Shown: positions 38,714-50,484, numbered from the stretch's first letter. The stretch: DNA of 64,000 nt from Dillenia suffruticosa (GCA_033439265.1 JAVTVX010000026.1:11905001-11969000); one strand, 5' to 3'. A program made the numbers and translations. Notes: generated from the sequence alone by a model not told the origin.

Positions 38714-39157
38714 TGCCTGTTTGGTTGGATTTTTTTTTACTTATCTTCTCATTTTAAGGAGAGTAAAAATTAATTACTTTTAAAAAAAAGTTAAAATTTG
38801 TTTGGTTTTTTTACTTTTGGAATAAAGTAGTTAAATTTTTTTTTATTTTTTTACTTTGAACTAAATTAATGAGTATATTTAAAATTTTGTATCATTTAAA
38901 TGAGAATATTAATAGAATAAAAATAATTATATGATAATATAAATGAAAAAAAATATAAATTTTTAGAAAAGTTAAAGTATTAAAAAAAAGGAAAAGTAAA
39001 AGCTCCTCCAAGAGCTTTTACATAAAAGCTACTTTTTAAATTTTTATTCATGGAAAAAAAAACTCTTTTTTTTTTAAGTTTTTAAAAAACCCTGTTTGGC
39101 AGAGTTTCTTCTTATAAGGAGAAGAAAAGTTGAAAAAAAAACTCTGTCAAACGGGCA
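38714..39157. mobile_element. hAT-like MITE candidate
   Basis: TGCCTGTTTGGTTGGATTTT at 38714 is mirrored by the reverse complement of AAAACTCTGTCAAACGGGCA ending at 39157. This gives an imperfect terminal inverted repeat of about 20 bp. G(C)CTGTTTGG ends are common in plant hAT MITEs. The interior is AT-rich and noncoding, with a smaller inverted repeat around AAAAGCTCCTCC..AGCTTTTAC (38996-39030). No clean 8-bp target duplication is visible. Confidence 0.45.
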
Positions 39158-39870
39158 AGTAAAGTAATGTGTCCTAAAACTTCACAAGAATTAAAATATA
39201 TGGAAAGGGTTCTATATGCAAATGTCGTAGGGAGTTTAATGTATAACATGATATGTACTCGTTTTGACATTTGGGATGCAAATCGATATCAGTCAAATGT
39301 TGAACCAATTCATTGGTGAACAGTGAAAAAGGATATTGAGATATCTGAAAAATATCTCCAATTATGTTCTATGTTATCAGGGTAGTGATTGACATTTGAT
39401 GTGTTACACTTAGGCAGATTTGAGTGGTAACCTAAATGAGCGAAAATCCACATCAGAATATGTATTCATGCTAGATAATGATGTCATATTTTGGAGTGCT
39501 AAGAAACAAATTTATATAACCTTGTCTATTGTGGAGACAGAGTTTGTTGTATGTACAGTAATTATCCAAAAGGCTATTTGGTTTAAAAGTTTTTTGAAAA
39601 ATATACAATAGTTGTCCATGCCCTAATGAATGCCTATAAGGATCAACTGTAATAGTTAAATGACAATAGACTATATAAATGATCCAGAATTTCATAGCAA
39701 AACGAAGTATATAAACACAAAATATTATTTTTTTCAAAGATATTATAGCACAAAAGAAAATAACTTTATAATATATATCTACACATAAAATGGTTACAGA
39801 TTTTCTTCCTAAATTAATCCCTAAAGATGTTTTCTTATATCATGTTAAGACTCTAGGATCACATAAATTA
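39158..39870 (+). pseudogene. Copia element D: RT end and RNase H relic
   Basis: In plus frames: KVMCPKTSQE..VVGSLMYNMICTRFDI (39160-39270), LSGNLNERKSTSEYVFMLDN..IFWSAKKQ (39420-39515), LSIVETEFVVC, and finally TDFLPKLIPKDVFLYHVKTLGSH (39790-39862). These are the RNase H blocks of copia pol, with stops and frameshifts between. Everything upstream of the RT end is missing at the MITE boundary. Confidence 0.78.
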
Positions 39871-40902
39871 TGATGAATGTTGAATATTTTGAAACAGTGA
39901 TATAAATACACCATGTGTATGTGTGAAAAACATATGTCGTTTATTATTTACATTTTATTTGTTTTTAGTATTGATAAGCATATCTCCAAATGGTTAGTCT
40001 ATTCTCTCATACGAGCGATCTCCTCAATTGCTGTGAGACCTTATTGAGATAAGATTTTTTTACACACTTGATTAGCATGTTGCTGAATAATACTTATGAG
40101 TGTATAACACTAGAAATGTCGTCTTGATATGAGTCAAGAAGAAGGCTGAATGACAGACCAAATATGATATCCTATAATCATGTAAACTTGGATAAAAGCT
40201 TGTATGAGATTTTAATAAGACACTTTGAAATAGCAAGTTATTGAAATCTCAAAGTGCTTGTGCGATAGTGATCGAGTGAAAATCTATATAGTGACTTTAA
40301 TATAAGAAGGAAAGACATATACTCTTGTACAAGAGGTACAAAAAAATTTTCCCTATAATATGTTTTTCATACCTCATATGGTAAAGACCCAAAGAGAGAA
40401 AATAAGTGAATTTTATTTTAAAAATCTCTACCTCCTCATTTGTACGGGTTCTTTCAATTATACCCTATGTGACTTTTGATAATATTGCAAGATGATAAAT
40501 ACATGTTTGCTATTTTGGCATATTTTTTACGATCCTATTTGATTTGACCTTCTGGATGGGAAAGTAGTTTACTTAACATCAAGTGACATGTAGGTAAAAA
40601 GAAGTTTATATGAATTTACTAGTCGACTAATTTTAGGTTTCTTTGACGAAATGAGACATAATTGTGAATGTATAGTACAATGTTGAAGTATGATTTTTGA
40701 GAGATTGGACATGCTTGGATGGTATAATAAAAACGAGCCTGTGGCACAACAAGACACCAAATGATTTGTACTTTTTTGGGGTTGAAACTACTATGTTATC
40801 TCCCAAGTAGTGGCGTACTCATAGGTCACACGACCTTGTGTAAAAGTTATGATTTTGTGGAGTCGAATCTCAAAAAGGTCTGGATGAGTTTGTCACACGT
40901 GT
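39871..40902 (+). other. Noncoding 3' region of copia element D
   Basis: Sequence between RNase H and a polypurine tract (GAGTGGAAGA, 40903-40912). Motifs such as CTCTCATACGAGCGATC and the final GTACTCATAGGTCACACGAC parallel the 3' regions of elements A and B. Confidence 0.55.
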
Positions 40903-40912
40903 GAGTGGAAGA

Positions 40913-41062
40913 TGTTAGAAGAATGAGAAAGGGTCAACATAGGTAAGGCCCATGATGTACCAACCCAACCCAATGTATTTCCTATCCTCCGCCTTCGAGA
41001 TGAAACTTTCAAAACAAGTCTCGAGCCTCCGTTTTTGCTGATGTTATCTTCATTAGAGACAA

Positions 41063-41100
<38 letters not shown>

Positions 41101-41282
41101 AGGGACGAAAGAGAGAGTTTTGGTTTTTTATTTTTCAAGACGAATTCGAGATGAAATGGAATGAGGAAAAAAAAGACAGAGAACTTGGGTTATGTATTCA
41201 GTGTGGTTTTCGACTATGATTTCACACTGATTTAGAGCGTGTGATTCAATTTCTACGATCTGAATCTGCTGCATTGTGAACA
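40913..41282 (+). repeat. Probable 3' LTR of copia element D
   Basis: Starts TGTTAGAAGAATG right after a polypurine tract and could end at GTGAACA (41282), 370 bp. Contains a (GA)n run at 41068-41098. No second copy in the window, so the right edge is inferred from TG...CA and from the PILS homology that begins just beyond it. Confidence 0.5.
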
Positions 41283-41289
41283 TTAGACG

Positions 41290-42290
41290 TCAGGTAATTC
41301 CATTTAAATGTGTATGATGTTGTCTTCAGTTATAAATGAAAATGGAGCATCATTCCCCTGGGGCACCACGCTGATTACCAAAGCTAGCAGAGATGTTATT
41401 GTTGGTGGTTGAAGTATGCTCATTATCTGTGTTTGTTCAGGTGGTTGCTCAACAACAACCCTAATCTTCCTCACCACTTCGGATGCTTCCCAGCATGCGA
41501 TCGACACAATGTCATCTCTACGTCCCTCCTCATGATGATCAAAACCTAGAAGGGTGGTTTGAGAACGACTATCAATGCTGTTGAAAACCTTGGCAATTAG
41601 GGGGATATTTGAATGTTCATTTTCTTTCTCTTCAATGCCAAGCCATTCCGCTTCTATAAGAAGAGGCCTACTAGCATCATCAACAACATTATCCTCCTGA
41701 ATTTCATCATCTTCTTCAACAATCTCCTAGTACTCTAATGAAGGCTCTATTATATGATAAACAAACCAATGCTTCGTTAGTCTAGTGAGAAGGGCATTAG
41801 CACCCCATACCAAGAACAAGAGTTTGAGTATTAGTAGTGGTAAAAACAACGTTAGGAGAGTTCTCTCCCGATTGGGAGCTGACAGCAGCTCGACCGAAAT
41901 TAATCAGAGCAAAACTCCAGATACTCAGCGGTAGACCAAGTCCAGGAACAAAAAAAAAGTACATAAACAAAAATCATGGCATCTCATTGTGCAAAAGAAA
42001 CATAAGCAACACCTTTTGTTTGGCAATCCGGTCCAGACAGATTGTTCCCTCTATGACAAACTGATCCAACAATAGCTAGAGGAAGACTTCCAATATTCCA
42101 AACCCAGTCATTAAAACAGTGAATTTTTTAAATTCCGGTGGTGGTTGACAAATTAGTACCCCCAAAATGCATCCAACAACAGTACTAATTAGCACCACTA
42201 TTGGGATAAACCACCAAGTACCCAGTTGGGTGAATATAAGCAGGGCAAGAAAAGGACAAAAACAAGTTTGCTAAGAAGCTTGAATGTTTC
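41290..42290 (-). pseudogene. PIN-LIKES (PILS) auxin-carrier pseudogene
   Basis: Minus-strand homology to PILS proteins, ER-membrane auxin carriers, closest in pattern to the PILS2/PILS6 type. From N to C: LVFVLFLPC and IFTQLGTWWFIP (42265-42215), NIGSLPLAIVGSVCH (about 42100-42055), GPDCQTKGVAYVSFAQ (about 42035-41988), EPSLEY*EIVEEDDE (41745-41705), SRPLLIEAEWLGIEEKE (41675-41625), VFNSIDS, and VVRKIRVVVEQPPEQTQ..SILQPPTITSLLALVI (41470-41365). It ends with DAPFSFITED near 41320. Damage includes a 1-bp loss after GFG, a Trp-to-stop in the FAQW motif, a Tyr-to-stop in EYYEIVEE, small internal deletions and a 197-bp SINE insertion. The conserved C-terminal helices are missing and the N-terminus is cut. 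No introns are seen between the blocks, so it may be a retrocopy, though some PILS genes may simply have few introns. Confidence 0.78.
41757..41971 (+). mobile_element. SINE-like insertion inside the PILS pseudogene
   Basis: ATAAACAAA (9 bp) is present at 41757-41765 and 41963-41971. The reading through VYH in the host gene is restored if one copy and the intervening 197 bp (41766-41962) are disregarded, which proves an insertion. The insert has an A-box-like GTTAGTCTAGTGAGAAGG near its start, a B-box-like GAGTTTGAGTATTAG about 40 bp later, and ends in AACAAAAAAAAAGTAC. This is SINE organisation. The A box resembles that of the insertion at 3092-3274. Confidence 0.65.
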
Positions 42291-42603
42291 TTTTGGGACT
42301 ATTTATAGGTTTTTTGGTATGCAAGAAAAAGACCTATTCTTGTGAGATATACAAGTTTCATTAGTGGAACCACAACACTCAATAAAACCTTCTTACTTAA
42401 CTTCAAGTTGCCCTCATACAATAGTCTAGAGAATAGCCAAGACATCTTGATTTTCTGCAAATGAAATTCAAGAAGGAAAATGTTAAAAAATTAATAAATT
42501 AATTATTGTTAAAATGGGTGATAAATTTCATGTGGGTCTTTAGGATTGTCCTAATTACATGTAGAATACTATGAAAGAGGTCCGATAAATTTACATTGCA
42601 AAC
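42291..42603. other. Unassigned DNA between PILS pseudogene and copia element B
   Basis: May include further decayed PILS 5' sequence; not recognisable. Confidence 0.4.
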
Positions 42604-43076
42604 TATTAGATTTAATTGTCACAAAAACGGAAGTATGATGGTTTTTCGAAATAATTAAAAGATTAAACTTATAAGTATATCTCAGTGAATATATGTTAAC
42701 AATTCGGGAAACATGACACCTTTTTAACGGATTGCTCGTTTGGGATGATGATCACAAAAAGGAATCATCACTTCTATATCACGACACCTCAACCTAAAGT
42801 TCAATGACAAAAATGACGTAGAAAAATTTCTTACTCGGAATTTTTTCTTAATCCCTCAATCAATCTCTCTAGAAAATATGTGCAGAGAGTTTGATCACAC
42901 TCTGCAAAAAATTAACTCACATATATAGTGTTAAGGAAGAGACAGAGAGTAATAAGGAAGTATGGGGTTATGGGAATTATGGAGATAATGGAAGTTAAAA
43001 CATTATCTCCAAATTCAAATTTAAACTTAATTCGAATTCTCCCAATAATGGACCTATATGGACATACCAACCAATA
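42604..43076 (-). repeat. 3' LTR of copia element B
   Basis: Matches 49293-49780 from TTAGATTTAATTGTCA to ATACCAACCAA. In this copy both terminal dinucleotides have changed (TA instead of TG and CA). The polypurine tract AAGTAAGAGAT (minus strand) is adjacent at 43077-43087. Confidence 0.88.
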
Positions 43077-44290
43077 TCTCTTACTTGCACATGAGGGTGT
43101 TTTACGTCTATCATAAGATCACAACTCATACGATCTATCACATTATTCTGCTGGACTTTCATACAGAATTAGGTATCATGCGACCGGCAAGCATACCTGC
43201 AAGCAAAGATTTCTCGATATACCTGTTATGATGACCGAAAAGCTACCTTTAGTATTAAAAAGAACTCGCTATACCCCAATTCAACGCAATTATATCCATC
43301 GAGCTACTTTTCTCATCAAAAGTAATTCTCAATTATTGTTCAACTGCGTATTTATTATTATATTTGAATCTCAATGTGGATAAATATAATAGACTGGCCG
43401 GTGAATACTACACCATTATATAATATCGATTGATTTTTCTTTTCCCAAACTCGAATCCATCGGTCTTAATTCAACTACTTTCCTAGACCTGCCCCTTAGA
43501 CCTTAATTTATCTTCCGATCCATAGGTAAACAGATTAAAATAGTAAATACTGAACCAAAACTTTTACAAATAGCCGAAAGTAATAAGGGTATATGAGATC
43601 TTACCCAATAGATCTCGAATCTCAAACAATAAGAATGTGGATTATGATCATACTATTGTCTCAAATAATAGTTATCACTATTTCATGGTCGTCTTATCAC
43701 ATGCGGTATGAAATGCGTACCACAATATTATTCTCCAATCTCTTAAAAATATATGTCAGATTTCTCTAATACTATACAAATATAAGACTCAATTTACACT
43801 TAAGATTTTACTCAGAGATCTCAGAAAGCTCAGAAAGATAGTTTACACGTAAAACCTTATCCAAAGATCTGTAAGAGAATATCTTAGAAACTATATCATT
43901 CGACGCAAATGATATTTAAGATCTCAAACTTGATTACTTACAGACAACATGGATATGGGTATATCCATATCGGTCATATCGCATATGAACTCATCATAAA
44001 CACATATCAGGGCGAGTTATGTTCTAGTAGGGCACTCTCAAAATCTCTTACGACTAGAAATTGTCTCATCCCCATTCACTCAGAGGTAGAGGTAGTCACT
44101 CGTATGAGAGGGTCGACCATATTTGTCTGACATATCTTTTATCATAACACATTATAAAATATATGACAATAAATAAGTACAACAAATAAACTTATGATTG
44201 AATAATACACACATGTCATATATATAAAACAATAAGTATCATAATTAGTATATAATAAGAAATATCAAAATTTCACATATAAACCTAATG
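43077..44290 (-). other. Noncoding 3' region of element B
   Basis: No open frame of note. About 900 bp next to the LTR align by eye with 51108-51948 of element C and, reversed, with 35424-36298 of element A. Examples are the CATCGAGCTACTTTTCTCATC and CATATCGGTCATATCGCATA blocks. Confidence 0.75.
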
Positions 44291-46980
44291 ATTCCATATG
44301 TCTCACACAAAAATCTCTCACGATGGATTTGGTAAAGGGATCAGCTATCATACTATGTGTAGAAGTATATTTAATAGTCACTACATACTTCTCGGTGATA
44401 TCTCTTCAAAGTAATATATAGTATCAATGTGTTTGATTTTATTATGATACTTAGGATCTCGGTTATAGGCAATGAGCTTGATTTCATAATAAATCATCAC
44501 TGGACTCTCATTATCTGCTACAACCCCCATATCATCTAGAAATTTCAGGAGTCAAACATTCTTTTGAACTACTGCTGAGCATAACACAAACTCAGTTTCT
44601 ATCGTAGATAAAGATAAATAGATTTGTTTGTTATTTCTCCAAAATATGATATAATTATTGAGTAAGATAGCATAATTTGATATCGACTTGTATTCATTCA
44701 AATCGCCACCCCCAGTCGGTGTCTGAATACTTAATGAAACGCCAATCACCTCCTCCGTAAGACAATGAGAGCTCTACAGTTCTCTTGAGATATCTCAGAA
44801 TCCTTTTTACTATTCTTCAATGATCCCTTTTAGGATTTGATTAATACTTACACACCAGATTGATTACAAAATAAATGTTTAGTTACGTACACCTCATCGC
44901 ATACACTAGATTGTCCATTCAACTGGCATAAGGGATTTTATTCATCTCCCTTATTTTTTACTGAATTTTAGGGTGAATGTCAAGACTCAAGTTTTTACCT
45001 TTAACGATAGGAGTATTTATTGGGTTATAATCGTTCATTTCAAAGTACTCAAAAATCTTCTTAATGTAGAACTCTTGTGAAAGAGTCTATACCCTTCTCA
45101 AGTGATCCCTCTGATCCAAACTTTGAGAATGAACTAAGACTCACTCATATTCTTCATATCAAAACTCGATAATAACTAATTTTAATAGTTATCAGATACT
45201 CTCTGTCACCCACATATAAGAATATGATCACAAAAGAGTTATTAAAACATATTAAATAGATATAATGATCATCCTCGATCATTATAAAACTATAAAATAT
45301 CACATACTCGTGAAATCTTAGATGCCACCACCTGGATGACTGATTTAGGTCGTATATCGACTTTCGAAATCGACAGACTTTATCTTCATGATCTACTAGA
45401 ACGAACCCAAAGGATTACTTCATATAAATCTCCTCGTTCAAATTCTATTAAGGAAAGCGATCTATACGTCCATCTAGTATAACTCCAAATTCATGTTCGC
45501 GAGAATCGTTAAAAGTAAACAGATCAAGATAAATTAGACTCTTTGTCTCCGATAATTCACGCCCTCTGTCTGAGTATAATCGTTGCTACCAGACGAGTCT
45601 TATACCTCTCCACCGATCTGTCGGCATTTCTCTTGACCTCGAGAACCTACCGTTCCCAATAATCCTTCTATACTCAGGCAAATCAACTAAGTCCAAAACC
45701 CTATTGATTCTCATTGACTCCTTCTCTTTATCTATGGGCTTCAACAAATAGTTCTTTGTAGAACTTTTGAGAGCCTTTAGAACTGTTTTAGATTTCTCAT
45801 CATTCTCAAGAGTCACAATGAGAGTCTCACCCTCAATTGAGGAAGTAACGTTTAAGTACGCGTCCACGATACTTCTACGAGAAGAGAGAACATCTTCACC
45901 TTTAGATGGATCACTCTCATTACGACTAAAATTCGTAATGGATTCTTGTATCCCACTGCTGGACTCACCTAAACTACTAGACTCATCCATCTCATAAAAG
46001 ATAAAATCCCGATCGATTTCACCTCTCTTAGGGAAATCATTTTCAAGAAATGTGGTATCACGAAACTCAATCTCAATGACAGTACCGTCTGTATGTTCAC
46101 GTAAGAACATATACCCCCTAAAGTATTTTGAGTATCTTATAACAATACATTTATTTCCTTACAGATCTAACTTGCCATGTGAATGCAAGGAATCGTTAAG
46201 AACATAGGCTGAGTACGGACTTTAATGGGACATGGTTGAGAACGTAGGCTGTAGTTAATAAAACATCTCTCCAATGGGAAATACATAAATTGATCTGCGT
46301 CATCATAAATGTCACCGTCTCAAACAAAATTCTATTCATCCTCTTGGCTACTCCATTCTGCTAAGAAGTAATAGAAATAATCAACTGTCTCATAATATAT
46401 TTCTAGAAATAGATCTCTCTGAATAGTTCTGACAAATACACGCGTCCTCGATCGATTATGAGAGTTTTCATTCTCAAGTCTAACTAATTTTCAACTTTAC
46501 TAATAAATCTCCTGAAGTGTTCCAATATCTTAAACTTGTGCGAGATCAGATATACGTAACCAAAATGTGTTTTATCGTCTATAAACATAATAAAGTATAC
46601 AACTCTATTTCAGTGTTCTCATGCTCATAGGGTCACAAATATCGGAATGGACTAATTACAATGGAATCTCAGCTCTCATTGTGTCACCTAATGGTGTACT
46701 TGTAACTTTACCAGCTAGGTAAAATTCACATACGGACAACTTGAACCTGGTTAGCGGGTCCAACAGACCACTCGCTGTTAATCGGTTCATACATCATTAT
46801 CTATGCAATCAAATGTAAAAGTAATAGAAGAATAACAAGAATACATTAAAAGAAAACAACATCTAATGCATATAATTCATCATGGATAAAATCAAAACAG
46901 ATCAAAGAGTTATCGTATCTTATAAAAACATATGATTTTCTATATGACAAGGCATATCCTAGATGATTTTAAACAAAATA
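44291..46980 (-). pseudogene. Copia element B integrase end, RT and RNase H (decayed)
   Basis: Longest open part 45586-46110 (174 codons): EHTDGTVIEIEFRDTTFLENDFPKRGEID is the integrase C-terminal tail, and VLDLVDLPEYRRIIGN is the entry to RT. RNase H relics GGDLNEYKSISNYAILLNN and LSLSTIETEFVLCSAVVQ are at 44560-44720. Integrase core relics lie to about 46980. Many stops. Confidence 0.78.
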
Positions 46981-47047
46981 CTAAAATCAAGTTCCGTTGA
47001 ATATCCAGAACATAAAAAACATCATTTAGATATAAAGTTTGGTTATT

Positions 47048-47622
47048 TTGCAACTCCAACTTACAAGTGTCAATCCCTCTAATAATGATAACTGTTTCAT
47101 CCCTCACGCAAATCCTCCTAAGTTAATGATTCACTTAACGGAACTCCACTTACACGCTACTGTCTCGAGTTACGTGATCTGTGACTCCTGAATTTATAAT
47201 CCACAAAGGAGAGAAATCCAACTTGCAACTCCTGAATTTACAATCCACTTTGCAACTCCAACTTGCAAGTGTCAATCCCTCTAATGATGACAACTGCTTT
47301 ATCCCTCACGCAAATCCTCCCAAGTTAAGGATTCACTTAATAGAACTCCATTTACACGCTCTTGTCTCGAGTTACGTGGTCTGTGACTCCTGAATTTACA
47401 ATCCGCAGAGGAAAGAAATCCAACTTGCAACTCCTGAATTTACAATCCACTTTGCAACTCCAACTTGCAAGTGTCAATCCCTTTAATGATGACAATTGTT
47501 TCATCCCTCACACAAATCCTCCTAAGTTAAGGATTCACTTAATGAAACTCCACTTACATGCTCCTATCTCGAGTTTCGTAGTCTGTGACTTCTGAATTTA
47601 CAATCCACAAAGGAGAAAAATC
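47048..47622 (-). repeat. 202-bp tandem triplication of the protease region in element B
   Basis: Units start TTGCAACTCCAACTT at 47048, 47250 and 47452, exactly 202 bp apart; the third is cut at about 170 bp. On the minus strand each unit carries the protease-like VTDH.TRDR-type segment that occurs once in element A (about 29610-29790). The period is not a multiple of three, so the repeat destroys the frame. Confidence 0.92.
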
Positions 47623-48252
47623 AACAAGTATCACAATAGATGAGACAAAACTCAAACCACATAAAGAAGAAAGACATTCCTTCTGCTTGTCACATTCACG
47701 AGCGAAATGACCAAATCTATATCAGACGTAGCACTCTGCATTGGTCTTATCAAGTTCCTTCTTCCTGTGCTTTTGTACCTTATTATTGGATTTCTCGGAT
47801 GGTTTCTTCTTGTCTGGACCTCAAGTCTCCTTCTCATACTTATGCTATTTGTTTGGTATCACGGAGCCCTTACTCGACTCCACTGTATAAGTATGACCCA
47901 AGTGCGGTCTACTCGTCTTCAGGTGCTACTCCTCGATCTCACAGTGTCTTCTCACAACAGTGAAAGTACGAATACTCTCGGCATGCGTGAAATAGATTTT
48001 CATGGTCTCCCATGAATCAGATAAAAATCGGATCACACCCATTACTTGAAATTCATCCAAAATGGGCTCGTCGACATTGTTTAACTAGGCAATCATACTC
48101 GACATTTATATCAAATATTATATCATTGTATAATCAGTCCTTTTTTTTCAGCATCCTCATCTTAGAAACTAAAAAGAGTACCATAATACTCTTTTAGAGC
48201 AAGCCTAACTGACATAACCATACGATACTGCTCATAAATCGAAATCATGTTA
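47623..48252 (-). pseudogene. Copia element B gag relic
   Basis: Reverse-strand homologue of 28990-29580 in element A, with damaged zinc-knuckle sequence near 47690-47740. No long open frame in the gag direction. Confidence 0.6.
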
Positions 48253-49292
48253 TCGTGCATGCCACTAATAAGAATTGTCCTAACTTGGCTATCATTTTTC
48301 TTCCACGCATGATATACCTCCTTATCCCATCTAGCCTGAGATACGGTACCCTCCCCGAGACCCACCATCTCGTGCCTCAAAATCTTATGCAGATCTTACT
48401 CCTCGAGAATAAATTGAATCTACCGATATAAAATCTCACAGTTTTCACCATTCAATTTATCCTCGTTGCAAAAATCTAATATGATAGTTTTTATTGTAGG
48501 AAGAGAGACTTTAGTGATTTATCACATTTTTTTATGTACCTTACGAATCAACAAATTTCAAATGATTGGAGTATAAACACCCATGCGAACATTTGAGTTA
48601 GTGGATACCATACATCATAACTCGGGATCGCATCTTACCATCCGGATTTGGAATCGACACATAAAAATCCACAAAAAGACACAAATATGGATGTGGAACC
48701 CTAAAAAAAGTGAAACCATCTAATCCAAAATGACCTAACGCGCCGCCGAAGATCCCATGCGTCGGCGGCTTGTTGCCTTGCCTCCATGCTCCAGCAGTAG
48801 TATGGTGCATGCACCAGACGCGCGGCTTGTCATGCACGTGCGTTCACGCACTTGACCCGCGTCCCCGAGGTCAGGATGCAAGTTGGACATAGATCCGAGT
48901 CTGAACTAACCCGGACCCTCCCAACAGTTTTCACGCGCGTGATTATCGCGAGCCTCCACGCGCGTGATTATCACGCGCCAACACCCTGCTTGTGTGACAC
49001 ACCTCATTGCATGTGTAATTCACACGCCCGCGGGTCTGGTGCAATTCTTCGTCGCCCAATGGGTCTACAATCGGGTCGTCTAGATTCAACTGCCAGAAAA
49101 CTGCCAAAAAACTCATATCCGACCACTTTTTAATGGCGATCTCATCGGGAAAATAAAACAATCCAATCTCATGGTATAATTGAATTCATAAAATTTATCC
49201 GTGATCCGAATTTCAAATTTTTTATCCAACATTTTTATATCCAAAAAATTCCAAAAATTTTTTTATTAAATCTAATCTAACTCTAATGCTAA
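48253..49292 (-). other. Leader of element B with GC-rich block and primer-site relic
   Basis: Contains a GC- and CpG-rich stretch (48730-49080) conserved with element A around CCCGCGGG. It also holds two tandem copies of CACGCGCGTGATTATC near 48933 and 48958. A degenerate primer site (ACTCTAATGCTAA on the plus strand) abuts the LTR at about 49280-49292. Confidence 0.6.
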
Positions 49293-49780
49293 TGTTAGAT
49301 TTAATTGTCATAAAAACGAACGTATAATGGTTTTTCAAAATAATTAAAAAATTAAGTTTACGGGTGTATCTCAGTGAATATATACCGACAATTCAGAAAC
49401 TACAATACCTTTCTGGACAGATCGCTTGATCGGAATAGTGATCACAAAAATAAACCACCACCACTATGTCATGACATTTCAACTCAAAGTCCGGTGATAA
49501 AAATAACGTAAAAAATTTCTCTACTCAAAATTTTTTTTTAACCTCTCAATCAATCTCTCTAGAAAATAAGTACAGAGAGTTTGATCATACTCAAACTCAC
49601 ACTCTGCAAAAAAATTAACTCACGTACATACTATTAAGGAAGAGAGGGAGTGTAATAAGAAAGTAATGGAGTTGTGAGAGTTATGGAGATAATCAGATTT
49701 AACCCATTTTTTCAAAAATCAAATTTAAACTTAATTCGAATTCTTCCAATGGTGCCCCCATATGGGCATACCAACCAACA
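49293..49780 (-). repeat. 5' LTR of copia element B
   Basis: Sense strand starts TGTTGGTTGGTATGCCC and ends ATTAAATCTAACA. Carries the near-palindrome TGCCCCCATATGGGCAT at 49753-49769. Confidence 0.88.
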
Positions 49781-50160
49781 TGGACAGACAAGAAGATCAA
49801 TTGCATAAAATTATTAGGTTATGATGAGATAGAAACGGACACTACTACTTATTAAAAAAAATGATTACTGCAAAATATAAAAGTAATATACGATTAAAAT
49901 TGAAAAATGAATGAGTGACTTATGTATCAGAATTGGACAAACCCAAAATCATGAAGATTGAATATTCGAGAGAGAAAGAGACAGAGACAGAGACAGAGGA
50001 CCCAAAAAAAATTGCAGTGTTGAACAATCCATGAGGCAAACACGTGAGGAATTTTGGATTTGGTTGGCGACTTGATTGTTCTCACAAAGTAGGTGGCACC
50101 AAAATATGGAAAGGACTTGGAATTCCTGTAAACTAATTTGATCTAATTGACCATGGAATA
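49781..50160. other. Unassigned DNA between copia element B and the LINE
   Basis: Contains a GAGACA-type repeat at 49966-49998. No gene. Confidence 0.5.
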
Positions 50161-50484
50161 ATGTAGAGTGAACAAGGTCCCGTGTGTTCTTGATTGCAGG
50201 GACTTGCTGCTTTAGCTCAGGGTCCCCCGTGCCTCGCACGTCTTCAGGGAAATGAATCACTGTGCTGACACTCTCGCTAAAATGGGATTTTCGGCTGCTT
50301 CGAGCATGACGATCCTTAACTCTCCTCCTTAGGAGCTCTTTGTTTTGCTGCAAAAAGACTTAGTAGGTTCTAGATCCATTAGGAACACAGGGACCATGCT
50401 TTGTTAGCTGGGCCTTTTGTTTTGTTGTTTTGCCTTTTGGGGCTCGACCCCTCCCTTATTACCAAAAAAAAAATGTAGAGTGAA
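50161..50484 (+). mobile_element. 5'-truncated LINE (L1-type) with target duplication
   Basis: ATGTAGAGTGAA occurs at 50161-50172 and 50473-50484. The 300 bp between end in CCCTCCCTTATTACC plus an A tail, the usual plant L1 3' end. A frame ending at the TAG 50330-50332 reads CRDLLL*LRV..HVFREMNHCADTLAKMG, the end of the RNase H domain of plant LINE ORF2, with one internal stop. Only the last 50 or so codons and the 3' UTR were copied, consistent with incomplete reverse transcription. It cannot move. Confidence 0.85.

Larger units (their letters stand above)
42604..49780 (-). mobile_element. Ty1/copia element B
   Basis: Minus-strand element with related LTRs at both ends (42604-43076 and 49293-49780), a decayed primer site, gag-pol relics in copia order and a long 3' noncoding region. 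Its coding and noncoding parts resemble element A, though the LTR bodies differ. The ends carry no matching target duplication. The two LTRs have diverged considerably, so it is old. Confidence 0.88.

Noticed and set aside
41766..41962. The 197-bp segment in the PILS pseudogene as an intron
   Set aside because: It is bounded by a 9-bp direct repeat that duplicates coding sequence, and its end is an A-rich tail rather than an acceptor.
47181..47595. Two similar plus-strand frames with an LQLLNLQSTLQLQLASVNP-like repeat
   Set aside because: They are antisense translations of the 202-bp triplication in copia element B, not a repeat protein.
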